A stretch of 64,000 nucleotides of DNA from Magnetaquicoccus sp039908525 (GCA_039908525.1 JAMOAY010000006.1:1-64000); one strand, 5' to 3'. Positions 43,614-52,656 are shown, counted from the first letter of the stretch. Program-made: numbers and translations. The notes: a model not told the origin generated them from the sequence alone.

Positions 43614-45719
43614 ATGGAAGAACCCTGGCTGTCGGTCGACCAACTGGAGGCGCGCCTGGAAGAGATCCTGGAGGCAGCGCTCTCCTCCCGTCGCACCGTA
43701 CTGCCCATTTTCCAGTCCCTGGCAGAGCGTCCGGTCCCGCAGCAGAAATGGGTGCTGCACTGGCTGCCGATCCTGGCCCGTACCAATCCGGAGTTGGCCT
43801 TCCAGTGTGCCCAGAGGGTTCCGCCGCTCCTGGACACACTCCCGGAGGCCGCGCTGGACCCGTGGTTGGGCGCGGTGATCGATCGCTATGATCAGGACGG
43901 TCTGCAGCAGGCGCTGCTCCTCTTGCGCCGTGGCCCGCCCCAGGGTGGCCGGTCGGCGGCTGCGGTGCCGTTGGCCGAGGTCCGCGGGGCGCTGGCCACC
44001 TTTGTCACCGCCCTGGGCGGTCGCCCGCTGGCCCTGGCAGAGGGGGAAGAGAGCTACACCGACACCGAAACCCTGTTTCTGCCAGCCTGCCTGGATGTCA
44101 CGCCACAACGGCGGGAGAACCTTACCCTCTTCCGCGCGCTGACCGCCCATCTCTGGGGTTTGTGCCGCTTTGGCACCTACTTTCCGCAACTGCCGCACAG
44201 ACTGGAGGCGTATCCAGACCCTGAACAGGCCGCTCAGTGCTACCTGGCCCTGGAGGAGCTCCGTATCGATGCCATCCTGGGCCGCCTGTTGCCCGGCCTG
44301 GCCCGTTGCATGATACCCTGGCGGCGCGACCGCTCCTTGTCCGCATCCTGGCAACGGGCAGCCACGGCCCTGTCTGCGCCGGAGGCAGACCGAGAGAGCA
44401 GTCTGGGCTGGTTGGAGAGACTCCACGACACCCCCCCTCCCGCCGCCTTGCCGTTTCACGGCATCCGCACCCATCGCCCGGCCATGGCCACCCAGTTGCT
44501 GCGCCTGGAGCGGGAAAAAACGCTGTTCCGCACCGTGCTGGGCCAAGCGGTATCTTTGCGAGAGCCCATCGCCCTGCCCGACCCTGGCCAGGGCGCGGAG
44601 CTGGAGCTGCGTCCCCTGGCCGATGGCCTGAGCATCGAACTCTCCCTGGATGGCCAACCCTTGATCCCGCCCCAGTCGATTCACGCCCTGAGCCGCTCTA
44701 TTATCCAGGATTTGGGTCTGATCCCGCCGGAGTATCTCTCGGCTGCCGGGGCTGGCGGCCATGCGGTCGATGCCTCACCGGACGCGGCACCCGCGAGCGC
44801 TGGCATGATCTGCGGCGCCAGCCATCCCGAAGCGGACACCCATCTGTACGACGAGTGGGATTATCAGCGTAACGACTACCGGAAGGCGTGGTGTGTTCTG
44901 CGCGAGATCCCCATCCAACCGTCGGACACGGGCCTGGTGGCGTCCATTCTGGAAAAACATCAGGGGCTGTGGCAGGGGATCCGACGCAGTTTCGAAATGT
45001 TGCGCGGCAGTGACAGCTGGTTGCGCCGGCAAGCCCAGGGGGATGAGCTGGATATGGACACCCTGGTGGAGGCCCTCACGGAGGCCCGCACCGGCCTGGA
45101 GATGGAGGAGAGGCTGTTTCGCTGTCGGCGGCGCAACGACCGGGATGTGGCCGCTCTGCTGCTGGTGGACATGAGCGGATCCACCAAGGGATGGGTGCTC
45201 GACGCCATTCGGGAGAGCCTGGTGCTGCTGTGCAAGGCGCTGCAGTTGCTCGGGGACCGCCACGCCGTGTATGGATTCTCCAGCCGAACCCGCAAACATT
45301 GTGAATTCTACCCGATCCAATCGTTTACGCAGGATTATGGTCCGGAGGTGGAGCGGCGCATCGCCGGCATGCTGCCCATGGAGTACACCCGCATGGGGGT
45401 ATTCATTCGCCATGCGACCACCCTGCTGAACCGCCAGGAGGCCAGAACCCGCCTGTTGATCACCCTGTCGGATGGCAAACCGGAAGATTATGACGGTTTC
45501 TACGATGGATACCGCGGTCGGTACGCCATCGAGGACACCCGCAAGGCGTTGATTGAAGCCCGCCGCAGTGGCATCCACCCCTTCTGCATCACCATCGACA
45601 CCGAGGCCCGCACCTACCTGCCCCACCTCTACGGACCGGCCCGTTTTGTGGTACTGGACGATGTGCGGCAATTGCCCCTGAAGATCACCGACATCTACCG
45701 GCGCCTGACGACGGGGTGA
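43614..45719 (+). CDS. VWA-domain partner protein (CbbO/NorD type)
   Basis: A 701-residue protein ending in a von Willebrand factor A domain with the metal-ion-dependent adhesion motif DMSGS (Asp519) and TLSDGKPEDYDGFYDG. The long helical N-terminus matches CbbO/NorD proteins, which bind the hexameric CbbQ/NorQ ring and link it to its target enzyme. It begins 8 nt after the ATPase stop at ATG 43614; a TTG at 43602 overlapping that stop is an alternative. A convergent TOPRIM gene ends only 13 bp after it. Target unknown, as for its partner. Confidence 0.87.
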   Translation: MEEPWLSVDQLEARLEEILEAALSSRRTVLPIFQSLAERPVPQQKWVLHWLPILARTNPELAFQCAQRVPPLLDTLPEAALDPWLGAVIDRYDQDGLQQALLLLRRGPPQGGRSAAAVPLAEVRGALATFVTALGGRPLALAEGEESYTDTETLFLPACLDVTPQRRENLTLFRALTAHLWGLCRFGTYFPQLPHRLEAYPDPEQAAQCYLALEELRIDAILGRLLPGLARCMIPWRRDRSLSASWQRAATALSAPEADRESSLGWLERLHDTPPPAALPFHGIRTHRPAMATQLLRLEREKTLFRTVLGQAVSLREPIALPDPGQGAELELRPLADGLSIELSLDGQPLIPPQSIHALSRSIIQDLGLIPPEYLSAAGAGGHAVDASPDAAPASAGMICGASHPEADTHLYDEWDYQRNDYRKAWCVLREIPIQPSDTGLVASILEKHQGLWQGIRRSFEMLRGSDSWLRRQAQGDELDMDTLVEALTEARTGLEMEERLFRCRRRNDRDVAALLLVDMSGSTKGWVLDAIRESLVLLCKALQLLGDRHAVYGFSSRTRKHCEFYPIQSFTQDYGPEVERRIAGMLPMEYTRMGVFIRHATTLLNRQEARTRLLITLSDGKPEDYDGFYDGYRGRYAIEDTRKALIEARRSGIHPFCITIDTEARTYLPHLYGPARFVVLDDVRQLPLKITDIYRRLTTG

Positions 45720-45732
45720 GACCCACCCCATT

Positions 45733-46269
45733 TCACTGCCCCAATCTCTGCCACTCTTGCACGGCATCGAGGAAGGAGAGGGGCGCAGAAGGAAAGCCGG
45801 AGCCATGGCATTGGCTCACCATGTTTTGAACCGCTTGTTGGACGTCACCTTCGCGAAAGTTATTTTTGTAGTCTGTACCTTGTTCATCCACATCACATCC
45901 ACCCCGAGAAAAGGCAAAAAGCCAAGTCTCCACGTTACGGCGAGGGACCAAAACAATAATTCTCTCCTCCTTTGCCCGACCTGGGGACAGCAGTGCAAGC
46001 AGTTGTTGCTTGCGAGTGGGATCCTTGTCACCGTCCACCATCACCAGAAGTGCCCGGTTTTCCCAACCCCTGGTGCGGTGCGTGTGCACAGCTCGTGGAA
46101 ATGTTTCGCGAACATGTTGCTCCCCGCTACCGCGACCTTTGGGCAACGGAAAAAAGCTCATCTTCCTCATCTCCACCCCTCGTCCGGCAAGGTAAAGACG
46201 AAGCAATTTCTGATGCCTTGTATCCTCACAAAGAATCGCAAAGCGGAAACGACTCAAATCCACTCGCAT
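45733..46269 (-). CDS. TOPRIM-like protein, partner of the adjacent ATPase
   Basis: A 178-residue protein. The pattern ILCEDTRHQKLL, then VMVDGDKD, then PRRNVETWLFAF matches the acidic layout (E, DxD, E) of TOPRIM folds in RloB-like and DUF4276-like proteins. The family assignment is from these short motifs only. It follows the ATPase gene by 5 nt, with GGAG placed in the end of that gene. ATPase plus TOPRIM pairs include the AbiL/RloAB, PARIS and OLD/Gabija-like antiphage systems, where the TOPRIM protein is the likely nuclease. Lower AT-skewed codon choice at its 5-prime half hints at acquisition. Confidence 0.62.
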   Translation of the reverse strand: MRVDLSRFRFAILCEDTRHQKLLRLYLAGRGVEMRKMSFFPLPKGRGSGEQHVRETFPRAVHTHRTRGWENRALLVMVDGDKDPTRKQQLLALLSPGRAKEERIIVLVPRRNVETWLFAFSRGGCDVDEQGTDYKNNFREGDVQQAVQNMVSQCHGSGFPSAPLSFLDAVQEWQRLGQ

Positions 46270-46274
46270 ACCGG

Positions 46275-47378
46275 TCACTCCATCAACCAACCGGCTTCCA
46301 CCAGATCGGCCAGGGAAAGACCCTCCGCATCCCTGCTCACAGGAAAAGATCGGGTATGGGCAGGAGGATCACCCTCCCGCCGAAAGAGCCAGATCTCATC
46401 CTCCATGTGGTTGAGGATGCGGGGATGGTGGGAAATCATAATGACCTGGCAGGTGCCCGTTTCAGTCATTTCATGGAGATGAAAAAGCAGCGGTTGAATC
46501 TCCTTCAAGGCGACGAAATTGTCCGGTTCGTCCAAGCAGAGGGTGGGTGCATGGTCGCCGATGGCGGCCCATATGGCATGCAAGCCGATCAACATCCGTT
46601 GACCGTCCGACAACTGCTGAAAGCCGATCCGGGACAATCCCCCGCCGGTTGTCCGGAATTCCACGTGCAAAATGCGGGCTTCGCCATGGGATTGAAAGGA
46701 AATCAGGTCGAATCCTGGCAGAACCTCACGCAGGGCGTCGTTCAATCTCTGGATGAGCCGGGTGTTGTCAACAGCCGCATGGCGCAGCCAGTCAGGCAGG
46801 TTGGCCAGGGATGGCAGCAGCTTCTCGCTCTCCCTCTCCGAGACCTGAAGCATCTCCATGGGGTTGGGACGGACGATTTCCAGACGGGAAAACCATTGAC
46901 GGAACCAACACAGTCTTGAATTATCCCGTCCTTTCACGACCATGGCCAAACCGGAACGTCCCCAGTCCATGGGAAATTCAGGCCCGGTAGAAAAGTCGTC
47001 ACGATAAAGAGCGACGATTCCATCCTTGAAAATAAAAAGCGGTTCTTTATTGAAATGGAGAGACTCCTCCTTGACCCGGATCAGCCGACGTTGCCGGTCG
47101 TGTTCCACGAGCAGACGGTAGCGGTATTCCCCTGCGTTGCCAACGATATCCAGTTCAAAAGTTTGCAGAGGATTCGTCATCCACTGCGTGAGGTCACCAA
47201 CGGGAAACACATCCCTAAGAGTCTCTTGAAAAACAAGACACCTTTTCAGACAGAGAAGGATGTCGAAGGCAGTGGACTTGCCCGTACCATTCTCCCCCAC
47301 GAGCAGGACGAACTTTCCGAAGCGTTGTTCGAAATTGACCAGTGTGCGAAAATTGTCAACATACATGCGTTTCAGCAC
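46275..47378 (-). CDS. SMC/ABC-type AAA ATPase (RecF/OLD-like), candidate defence sensor
   Basis: A 367-residue ATPase. Walker A GENGTGKS lies at 28-35, the ABC-signature-like LSDGQRML is followed by Walker B LCLDEPDN, and the His switch is in MISHHP. The MLKRMYVDNFRTL start is typical of AAA_21/RecF-like ATPases. It is encoded just upstream of a TOPRIM-like gene. The start is a GTG at 47378 with GGGAG 8 nt upstream. The gene sits 46 nt after nadB, in the same direction, so it may use the nadB promoter. A role in phage defence is inferred from gene pairing, not shown. Confidence 0.82.
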   Translation of the reverse strand: MLKRMYVDNFRTLVNFEQRFGKFVLLVGENGTGKSTAFDILLCLKRCLVFQETLRDVFPVGDLTQWMTNPLQTFELDIVGNAGEYRYRLLVEHDRQRRLIRVKEESLHFNKEPLFIFKDGIVALYRDDFSTGPEFPMDWGRSGLAMVVKGRDNSRLCWFRQWFSRLEIVRPNPMEMLQVSERESEKLLPSLANLPDWLRHAAVDNTRLIQRLNDALREVLPGFDLISFQSHGEARILHVEFRTTGGGLSRIGFQQLSDGQRMLIGLHAIWAAIGDHAPTLCLDEPDNFVALKEIQPLLFHLHEMTETGTCQVIMISHHPRILNHMEDEIWLFRREGDPPAHTRSFPVSRDAEGLSLADLVEAGWLME

Positions 47379-47424
47379 AAAGCATTCTCCCAGAAAAACC
47401 CTCGCCGTGCCCCAACCGGCACCC

Positions 47425-49056
47425 TCAGCTCAAAATCGGCAGGACCGTGTCTCGCACCCAGTGTGCATCATCCCGCTGCGGATAGTCGGTATTGAAGTGC
47501 AAGCCCCGACTCTCCTTGCGGTGGATGGCGGAACGGATGATCAACGAGGCGATCAGGGCGATGTTGCGCAGTTCGATCAGGTCGCGGGTGATCTGGCAGT
47601 CCCAGTAATATTCATTGATCTCCTGCTGCAGCAGTTCGATGCGCCGCCGTGCCCTGGCCAGCCTCCGGTTGCTGCGCACGATCCCCACATAGTTGCCCAT
47701 GAAACGCCGGATTTCATCCCAGTTGTGGGAGATCAGCACCGCCTCGGCACATTGATCGTCGGTGCCAAAGCTGTCCCAGGGCGGCAAGGTGGGTTGGGTC
47801 ACGTGGGGACGTTCCCGAATCTGGTTGACAATGCTGTTGGCGGCGGCATCGGCCAGCACCAGACATTCCAGGATGCTGTTGGAGGCCAATCGGTTGGCAC
47901 CGTGCAGACCGGTATGCCCCACCTCACCGACGGCAAACAGACCATCCAGGTCGGTCTTGCCGTCCAGACCGGTCACCACCCCGCCACAGGTGTAGTGGGC
48001 GGCGGGCACCACCGGCATCGGTTCCCGATCCATGGCAATACCGAAGGAGGCACATTTGGCCAAAATGGTGGGAAAGTGTGCTTCCAGAAACGCCCGCCCC
48101 TTGAATGAAATATCAAGAAAGACATAAGGATCACCGCTGCGCTTCATCTCATAGTCGATGGATTGGGCCACAATATCACGGGGGGCCAACTCCCCATCGG
48201 GATGGTGCTGCGGCATAAAACGGGTGCCATCCCTGCGCAGCAGAATGCCTCCTTCCCCCCGAACCGCCTCGGAAATCAGGAAATTCTTGGCGTTGGCATG
48301 GTACAGACAGGTGGGGTGGAACTGGATGAACTCCATGTTGGCCACCCGGCAACCAGCCCGGTAGGCCATGGCAATACCATCCCCGGTTGCCGTATCGGGA
48401 TTGGAGGTGTAGAGGTAGACCTTGCCTGCCCCCCCGGTGGCCAGAACGGTAAAACGGGCCTGATAGGTGAGCACCCGGGCGGAGGCGATATCCAGGGCGT
48501 AGGTACCATAGCAACGGTTGGGCTGTCCGGGAACAAAACGGCCTATCTTGTGGGCCGTGATCAGGTCCACGGCAATCTGGTTCTGGTACAAACGGATGTT
48601 GGGATGCTGGCCCACCCGCTCCAGAAGGATCTCCATGACCGCCTTGCCGGTGGCGTCTGCGGTGTGGACCACCCGTCTGGCGGAGTGCCCTCCCTCCCGG
48701 GTAAGATGATAACTGCCATCCCCCTCCCTGGAGAACGAGACGCCCAGATCGATCAGACGCCGGATGGCCCGGGAGCCGTTGCCGACCACGAAACGGACTG
48801 TCTCCGGGTGACACAGACCGGCTCCGGCCGTGTGGGTGTCCTCGATATGGGCCTCCAACTGGTCTTCCGGGTCCACCACCGCAGCAATGCCCCCCTGGGC
48901 GTGCTGACTGTTGGATTCCCCGGCCTCGGTTTTGGTCAACACCACCACCGAACCGTTGCCCGCCAGACGCAAGGCCAAGTCCAGTCCGGCAATGCCGCCG
49001 CCCAGTATCAAAAAATCGGAGCTGACCAGACGCTCCTCGGGAGAGTTAACGATCAT
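47425..49056 (-). CDS. nadB: L-aspartate oxidase (NAD biosynthesis)
   Basis: A 543-residue FAD enzyme that oxidises L-aspartate to iminoaspartate, the first step of de novo NAD synthesis. The FAD fold is LGGGIAGLDLALRLAG near residue 17. Other signatures are SNSQHAQGGIAAV, IQFHPT, RGEGG and GLHGANRLASNS, typical of NadB and separating it from fumarate reductase. It is divergent from rpoE, as in E. coli, where nadB and rpoE also lie back to back. nadA and nadC are not in the window. GGATG precedes the ATG at 49056. Confidence 0.97.
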   Translation of the reverse strand: MIVNSPEERLVSSDFLILGGGIAGLDLALRLAGNGSVVVLTKTEAGESNSQHAQGGIAAVVDPEDQLEAHIEDTHTAGAGLCHPETVRFVVGNGSRAIRRLIDLGVSFSREGDGSYHLTREGGHSARRVVHTADATGKAVMEILLERVGQHPNIRLYQNQIAVDLITAHKIGRFVPGQPNRCYGTYALDIASARVLTYQARFTVLATGGAGKVYLYTSNPDTATGDGIAMAYRAGCRVANMEFIQFHPTCLYHANAKNFLISEAVRGEGGILLRRDGTRFMPQHHPDGELAPRDIVAQSIDYEMKRSGDPYVFLDISFKGRAFLEAHFPTILAKCASFGIAMDREPMPVVPAAHYTCGGVVTGLDGKTDLDGLFAVGEVGHTGLHGANRLASNSILECLVLADAAANSIVNQIRERPHVTQPTLPPWDSFGTDDQCAEAVLISHNWDEIRRFMGNYVGIVRSNRRLARARRRIELLQQEINEYYWDCQITRDLIELRNIALIASLIIRSAIHRKESRGLHFNTDYPQRDDAHWVRDTVLPILS

Positions 49057-49187
49057 GATTCATCCGTTCACCACCTTCACCGTTTGTCAGGCATGGCCAA
49101 AATTTCCCTCACCATGGTACGATGGGTGTGTTTGCGGTTGCCAGTCTTTTTTTTTCGAACGTTTCGCAAAAAATGGGGTCATTCTGC

Positions 49188-49877
49188 ATGTCAGAGTCGC
49201 AGACCAGCGTTCCAGACGGCATGGAACCGCAACCGGTTGGCAAGAGTCATGACCAGTGGGTTATCGATCGTGTGCTGGCCGGAGATCAGAAAGCCTTTGA
49301 ATTGCTGGTACGTCAGTATCAGGGCAAGGTGCTCTCCGTGATTGCCCGCATGGTGGATGATCCCGACAAGGTGCGAGATCTCGCACAGGAGACCTGGCTC
49401 AAGGCCTATCGCGCCTTGCCCGGTTTCCGGGGCGAGGCGGCCTTTTTCACCTGGCTGTTTCGCATCGCCACCAATACAGCCAAGAACCACTGGCTTGCCA
49501 AAGGACAAGCCATCTCTCTCAACGAACTGGAGGGAGAGGGGGGGGCGGAATACACTCTGCCCCAACTGCGGGACCACGAAACACCGGAACGGCAGTTGCT
49601 GCGCAAGGAGATGATGGAAAATTTGCAATCGGCCATTGATGGCTTGGTTCCATCCATGAAAAGGGCTATCCTGTTGCGGGATGTGCAGGGGCTCTCCTAC
49701 GAAGAGATTGCCGTGCTGCTCGACTGCCCCATCGGCACCGTGCGTTCACGGATTTTTCGGGGTCGGCAAGAGATAGTACAGCGCATGCGGAGTTACCTGG
49801 GCAACCAGCCCTCTGCACGCAAAGGGCTGGGAGTCGGGCGACATCCTGAACAGAATGGAGGTGAAAAAGAGAGATGA
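49188..49877 (+). CDS. rpoE: Extracytoplasmic sigma factor RpoE
   Basis: A 229-residue ECF sigma factor. Region 2 has YQGKVLSVIARMV and DLAQETWLKAYRALPGFRGEAAFFTWLFRIA in part, and region 4 has LSYEEIAVLLDCPIGTVRSRIFRGR. These are hallmark sequences of RpoE/AlgU. The C-terminus is extended by about 25 residues compared with E. coli RpoE. The ATG at 49188 is chosen over the upstream in-frame ATG, since only this gives the usual RpoE length. An anti-sigma gene overlaps its end (ATGA). No clear sigma-E consensus promoter could be found in the 131-bp gap to nadB. Confidence 0.94.
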   Translation: MSESQTSVPDGMEPQPVGKSHDQWVIDRVLAGDQKAFELLVRQYQGKVLSVIARMVDDPDKVRDLAQETWLKAYRALPGFRGEAAFFTWLFRIATNTAKNHWLAKGQAISLNELEGEGGAEYTLPQLRDHETPERQLLRKEMMENLQSAIDGLVPSMKRAILLRDVQGLSYEEIAVLLDCPIGTVRSRIFRGRQEIVQRMRSYLGNQPSARKGLGVGRHPEQNGGEKER

Positions 49878-50251
49878 CCTGTAATCCGGAGTTGGTTTCC
49901 GCATTTCTGGATGGGGAGTTGGAGCCGATCATCGTGCGGCCTGTGGTTGCCCATCTGCTCCAGTGTGACGACTGCTGCCAGACCATGGGTTGGCTGGCGC
50001 AGGTCAAGGAAAACATTGCCGGCGGGCTGTTCTGGCAGGATCCTGACGAGATGACCCGTTCCATCATGGGCGCGATCAAAAACGAAAAGGTCTATGCAGG
50101 GCACACACGACTGTTTGACCGCTTGCGCCGTTTCGGGGTCTCTGCCGCACTGATCGCTGCAGTTCTTGCGGAACTTTCCCCCGCCCTGCTGGCAGAGATG
50201 GACCAGGGGTTGACAGGGGGGATGGATCGGCCCTCGTCCGATGGACGATAA
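49874..50251 (+). CDS. RseA-like anti-sigma factor
   Basis: A 125-residue protein with an N-terminal RseA/MucA-like start (NPELVSAFLDGELEP) and a membrane segment at about 85-105 (GVSAALIAAVLAELSPALL). It is much shorter than E. coli RseA and has almost no periplasmic domain. That matches the absence of rseB here. HLLQCDDCC resembles zf-HC2 anti-sigma zinc motifs. Overlap of the ATGA with rpoE suggests coupled translation. It should hold RpoE at the membrane until cleaved; which protease senses stress is unclear because the RseB-binding region is missing. Confidence 0.78.
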   Translation: MTCNPELVSAFLDGELEPIIVRPVVAHLLQCDDCCQTMGWLAQVKENIAGGLFWQDPDEMTRSIMGAIKNEKVYAGHTRLFDRLRRFGVSAALIAAVLAELSPALLAEMDQGLTGGMDRPSSDGR

Positions 50252-50272
50252 CCGCAGGAGGAGTAGGCTGTC

Positions 50273-50740
50273 ATGATGCAGGAGGAAGGGGTTGTGGTGG
50301 CACTGGATGGGGAGTACGCTCTGGTGGCCAATCAGCGCAAATCCAGTTGCGGAGGGTGTCGGGCCGAGTCCAGTTGTGGCAGCATCTCCGGGGATCTGGG
50401 CAAAAAGAGTGTGGGTATCCGTGCCCGCAACCCTCTGCAGGCGGCTGTGGGGGAGCGGGTGATACTGGAAATCTCCGAAAGCCATTTGCTGCGGGCCTCT
50501 TTTCTGGTCTATGGCGTACCGATCATGGCATTGATACTGGTGGGCATGCTGGGGCGTTCGCTGGCCCTCGCCTGGGGGGTTGGCGACAGTGAGAGCGTCG
50601 GAGCGTTGTCCGGTTTGGCGGCTCTGGTGTTGAGTTTTTTGGGTCTGCACCGCTACAACCATCACATACGCGATGACGTCGAGCAGCAACCGGTCATTGC
50701 CCGCATCCTGTCGACGCCCCCTCCCCCCGTCGGGGCGTAG
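50273..50740 (+). CDS. rseC: RseC/MucC-family membrane protein
   Basis: A 155-residue inner-membrane protein. It starts with EEGVVVALDGEYALV and carries the family cysteines in CGGCRAESSC, then two membrane helices (about 76-97 and 108-127). The family modulates RpoE activity or Rnf/SoxR reduction, and the cysteines may hold an Fe-S cluster. It is placed after the RseA-like gene, as in rpoE-rseABC operons but without rseB. GGAGGAG lies upstream of the tandem ATG codons. Confidence 0.88.
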   Translation: MMQEEGVVVALDGEYALVANQRKSSCGGCRAESSCGSISGDLGKKSVGIRARNPLQAAVGERVILEISESHLLRASFLVYGVPIMALILVGMLGRSLALAWGVGDSESVGALSGLAALVLSFLGLHRYNHHIRDDVEQQPVIARILSTPPPPVGA

Positions 50741-50808
50741 GGATCCGGCTGTGGGTCGTGTTACCAGTGTGGTGTGGTGCTGATTTTCAGAGTCCAAGGA
50801 CGAAAACC

Positions 50809-52248
50809 ATGAACAACCGTTACAGCAATATCTTCGCGCGATTCCCCGTTGCATCGTTGGGTCTGCTGCTCTCGTTGGCGTTTTCCTGGATCGGAGCACT
50901 GGAGGCCGCCTCTCTGCCCGACCTGGTGCCGTTGGTGAAAAGGCTTAAACCGGTGGTGGTCAATATCAGCACCAGCCATAATCCGGTGGCGTCGAAGGGC
51001 GGCAAGAACCTCCCCGAGGGGTTCAACAGCCGGCCCCTGGACGAGCTGTTCCGGCGGTTTTTTGATCAGATTCCCCAAGACTCTCCCAAATCCCGTTCGC
51101 TGGGTTCCGGGGTCATCATTGACGCTTCTGGCTATATCCTGACCAACAACCATGTCGTTGCCGAGGCGGACAACATCCAGGTTCGTCTGCCGGACGAACG
51201 GGAGTTTGCGGCCAAGGTGGTGGGCAAGGACAGCAAAACCGACCTGGCCCTGATTCGCATCGAGGGCGCGGGTACCCTGCCTGTGGCCCAGATGGGGGAC
51301 TCGGACCAGGCCGAGGTGGGCTCCTGGGTGGTTGCCATCGGCAACCCGTTCGGGTTGGAGACCACCGTCACGGCGGGCATCATCTCCGCCAAGGGGCGGA
51401 TCATCGGCAGTGGCCCGTACGACAATTTCTTGCAAACCGATGCGGCGATCAATCCGGGCAACTCGGGGGGACCGCTGTTCAATCTGGAGGGCGCCGTGAT
51501 CGGCATCAACACCGCCATCTTCTCCCGTTCCGGGGGCAACATGGGCATCGGTTTTGCGATTCCCGTCAACATGGCCAAGACGGTGCTGGAACAGTTGAAA
51601 ACGCAGGGTCATGTCACCCGTGGCTGGCTGGGGGTGCGCATCCAGTCGATCACCCATGAGTTGGCCAAGGCTCTGGGGTTGGACAAGCGACACGGGGCGC
51701 TGGTGGCCAGTGTCGAGGCTGGCAGCCCGGCGCAGAAAGCGGGCATCCTGGCGGGAGATGTGGTGGTGCGCTTCGATGGCCGTGCGGTCGGTCAAATGAA
51801 CGAACTGCCCAGTATCGTCGCAGAGACGCCGATCGGCAAAAAGGTGCGGGTCGAACTCATCCGGGACAGCAGGCCGCTGACCCTGGAGGTGGCGGTGGCC
51901 GAGATGAAGGAAAAGGGCACCGAAACGGTGGCTGAAAAGGGCGGCGATGTCTCTTCGTTCGGGGTCAGTGTCCGCTCCCTGACCTCCGATCTCCGCGAAC
52001 AGCTGGAGCTGGACGAATCGGTACGCGGTGTGGTGGTGGCGGCCGTGGAACCCGGCAGCGGGGCGGCAGCGGCCGGACTGCAGATCAAGGATGTGATTGC
52101 AGAGATCAATCGCAAGCCGGTGCGTGATCTCGCGGATTTCCGCCGCGCCATCCAGGGGGCCAAAACCGGCGATGCCCTGCTGATGCTGTTGTTCCGGGGC
52201 GGGGAGCCCCTGTACCTGGCCGTACAGATGACGGAAACAGGAAAATGA
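50809..52248 (+). CDS. Deg-family periplasmic serine protease (Do/DegQ-like)
   Basis: A 479-residue trypsin-fold protease with a signal peptide (about 1-34). The catalytic triad is visible: His115 in TNNHVV, Asp145 in SKTDLALI and Ser219 in GNSGGP. Two PDZ domains follow (about 265-360 and 375-475), the first containing the carboxylate-binding RGWLGVRIQ. It degrades misfolded periplasmic proteins. The ATG at 50809 has AAGGA upstream. The gene is next to the rpoE operon, as in mucD of Pseudomonas, so sigma-E control is likely. Whether it is DegP or DegQ cannot be told. Confidence 0.95.
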   Translation: MNNRYSNIFARFPVASLGLLLSLAFSWIGALEAASLPDLVPLVKRLKPVVVNISTSHNPVASKGGKNLPEGFNSRPLDELFRRFFDQIPQDSPKSRSLGSGVIIDASGYILTNNHVVAEADNIQVRLPDEREFAAKVVGKDSKTDLALIRIEGAGTLPVAQMGDSDQAEVGSWVVAIGNPFGLETTVTAGIISAKGRIIGSGPYDNFLQTDAAINPGNSGGPLFNLEGAVIGINTAIFSRSGGNMGIGFAIPVNMAKTVLEQLKTQGHVTRGWLGVRIQSITHELAKALGLDKRHGALVASVEAGSPAQKAGILAGDVVVRFDGRAVGQMNELPSIVAETPIGKKVRVELIRDSRPLTLEVAVAEMKEKGTETVAEKGGDVSSFGVSVRSLTSDLREQLELDESVRGVVVAAVEPGSGAAAAGLQIKDVIAEINRKPVRDLADFRRAIQGAKTGDALLMLLFRGGEPLYLAVQMTETGK

Positions 52249-52278
52249 GCGGTGCCTTTCATCGCCGCTTGAATGGTG

Positions 52279-52302
52279 AGCGCAATGTGGTTACCATGCG
52301 CT
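52279..52302 (+). terminator. Possible hairpin after the protease gene
   Basis: AGCGCA and TGCGCT pair around a 12-nt loop about 30 nt past the protease stop, followed by a GT-rich stretch. It may be a weak terminator before rpsU. No run of T follows. Confidence 0.3.
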
Positions 52303-52398
52303 GTTTGGCGTTTGGGTGGGTTCATGGGGCGGCAGGGTTTCCGGGGCAGATGTCACCCTGCTGGCCATTTCTGCAAGCAAAGGGAGGAGTCAGAGTTC

Positions 52399-52599
52399 GT
52401 GAGGATTGATGTTTACGACAATAATGTGGATCAGGCCATTCGGGTCCTGAAGAAGAAGATGATCCGCGAAGGCATGTTTCGTGAGATGAAAAAGCGCAAG
52501 TTCTTTGAAAAGCCATCCGAGCGCAAACGTCGCAAAAAGGCGGAGGCCGTCCGTCGCCTGCGCAAGAAAATGCGTCGCTCTGTGGCCGGTCCAGGTTGA
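52399..52599 (+). CDS. rpsU: Ribosomal protein S21
   Basis: A 66-residue small-subunit ribosomal protein. Motifs IDVYDNNVDQAIRVLKKKM and KKRKFFEKPSERKRRKK are near-invariant for S21, and the C-terminus is Arg/Lys rich. The start is a GTG at 52399 with GGAGGAG upstream; the frame continues upstream without protein-like content. Here it follows a Deg protease rather than its usual neighbours dnaG and rpoD, so it is either relocated or one of several copies. Confidence 0.95.
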   Translation: MRIDVYDNNVDQAIRVLKKKMIREGMFREMKKRKFFEKPSERKRRKKAEAVRRLRKKMRRSVAGPG

Positions 52600-52656
52600 C
52601 AGGGGGTCTGTCGGTCTCGGAAGGGTAGCCTCTGACCGTTGGGGAGCACGGGTTCC

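Noticed and set aside
45733..47378. Calling the ATPase/TOPRIM pair a definite PARIS system
   Set aside because: The TOPRIM protein is shorter than usual PARIS AriB proteins and matches RloB-like motifs about as well; only the broader ATPase plus TOPRIM class is supported.
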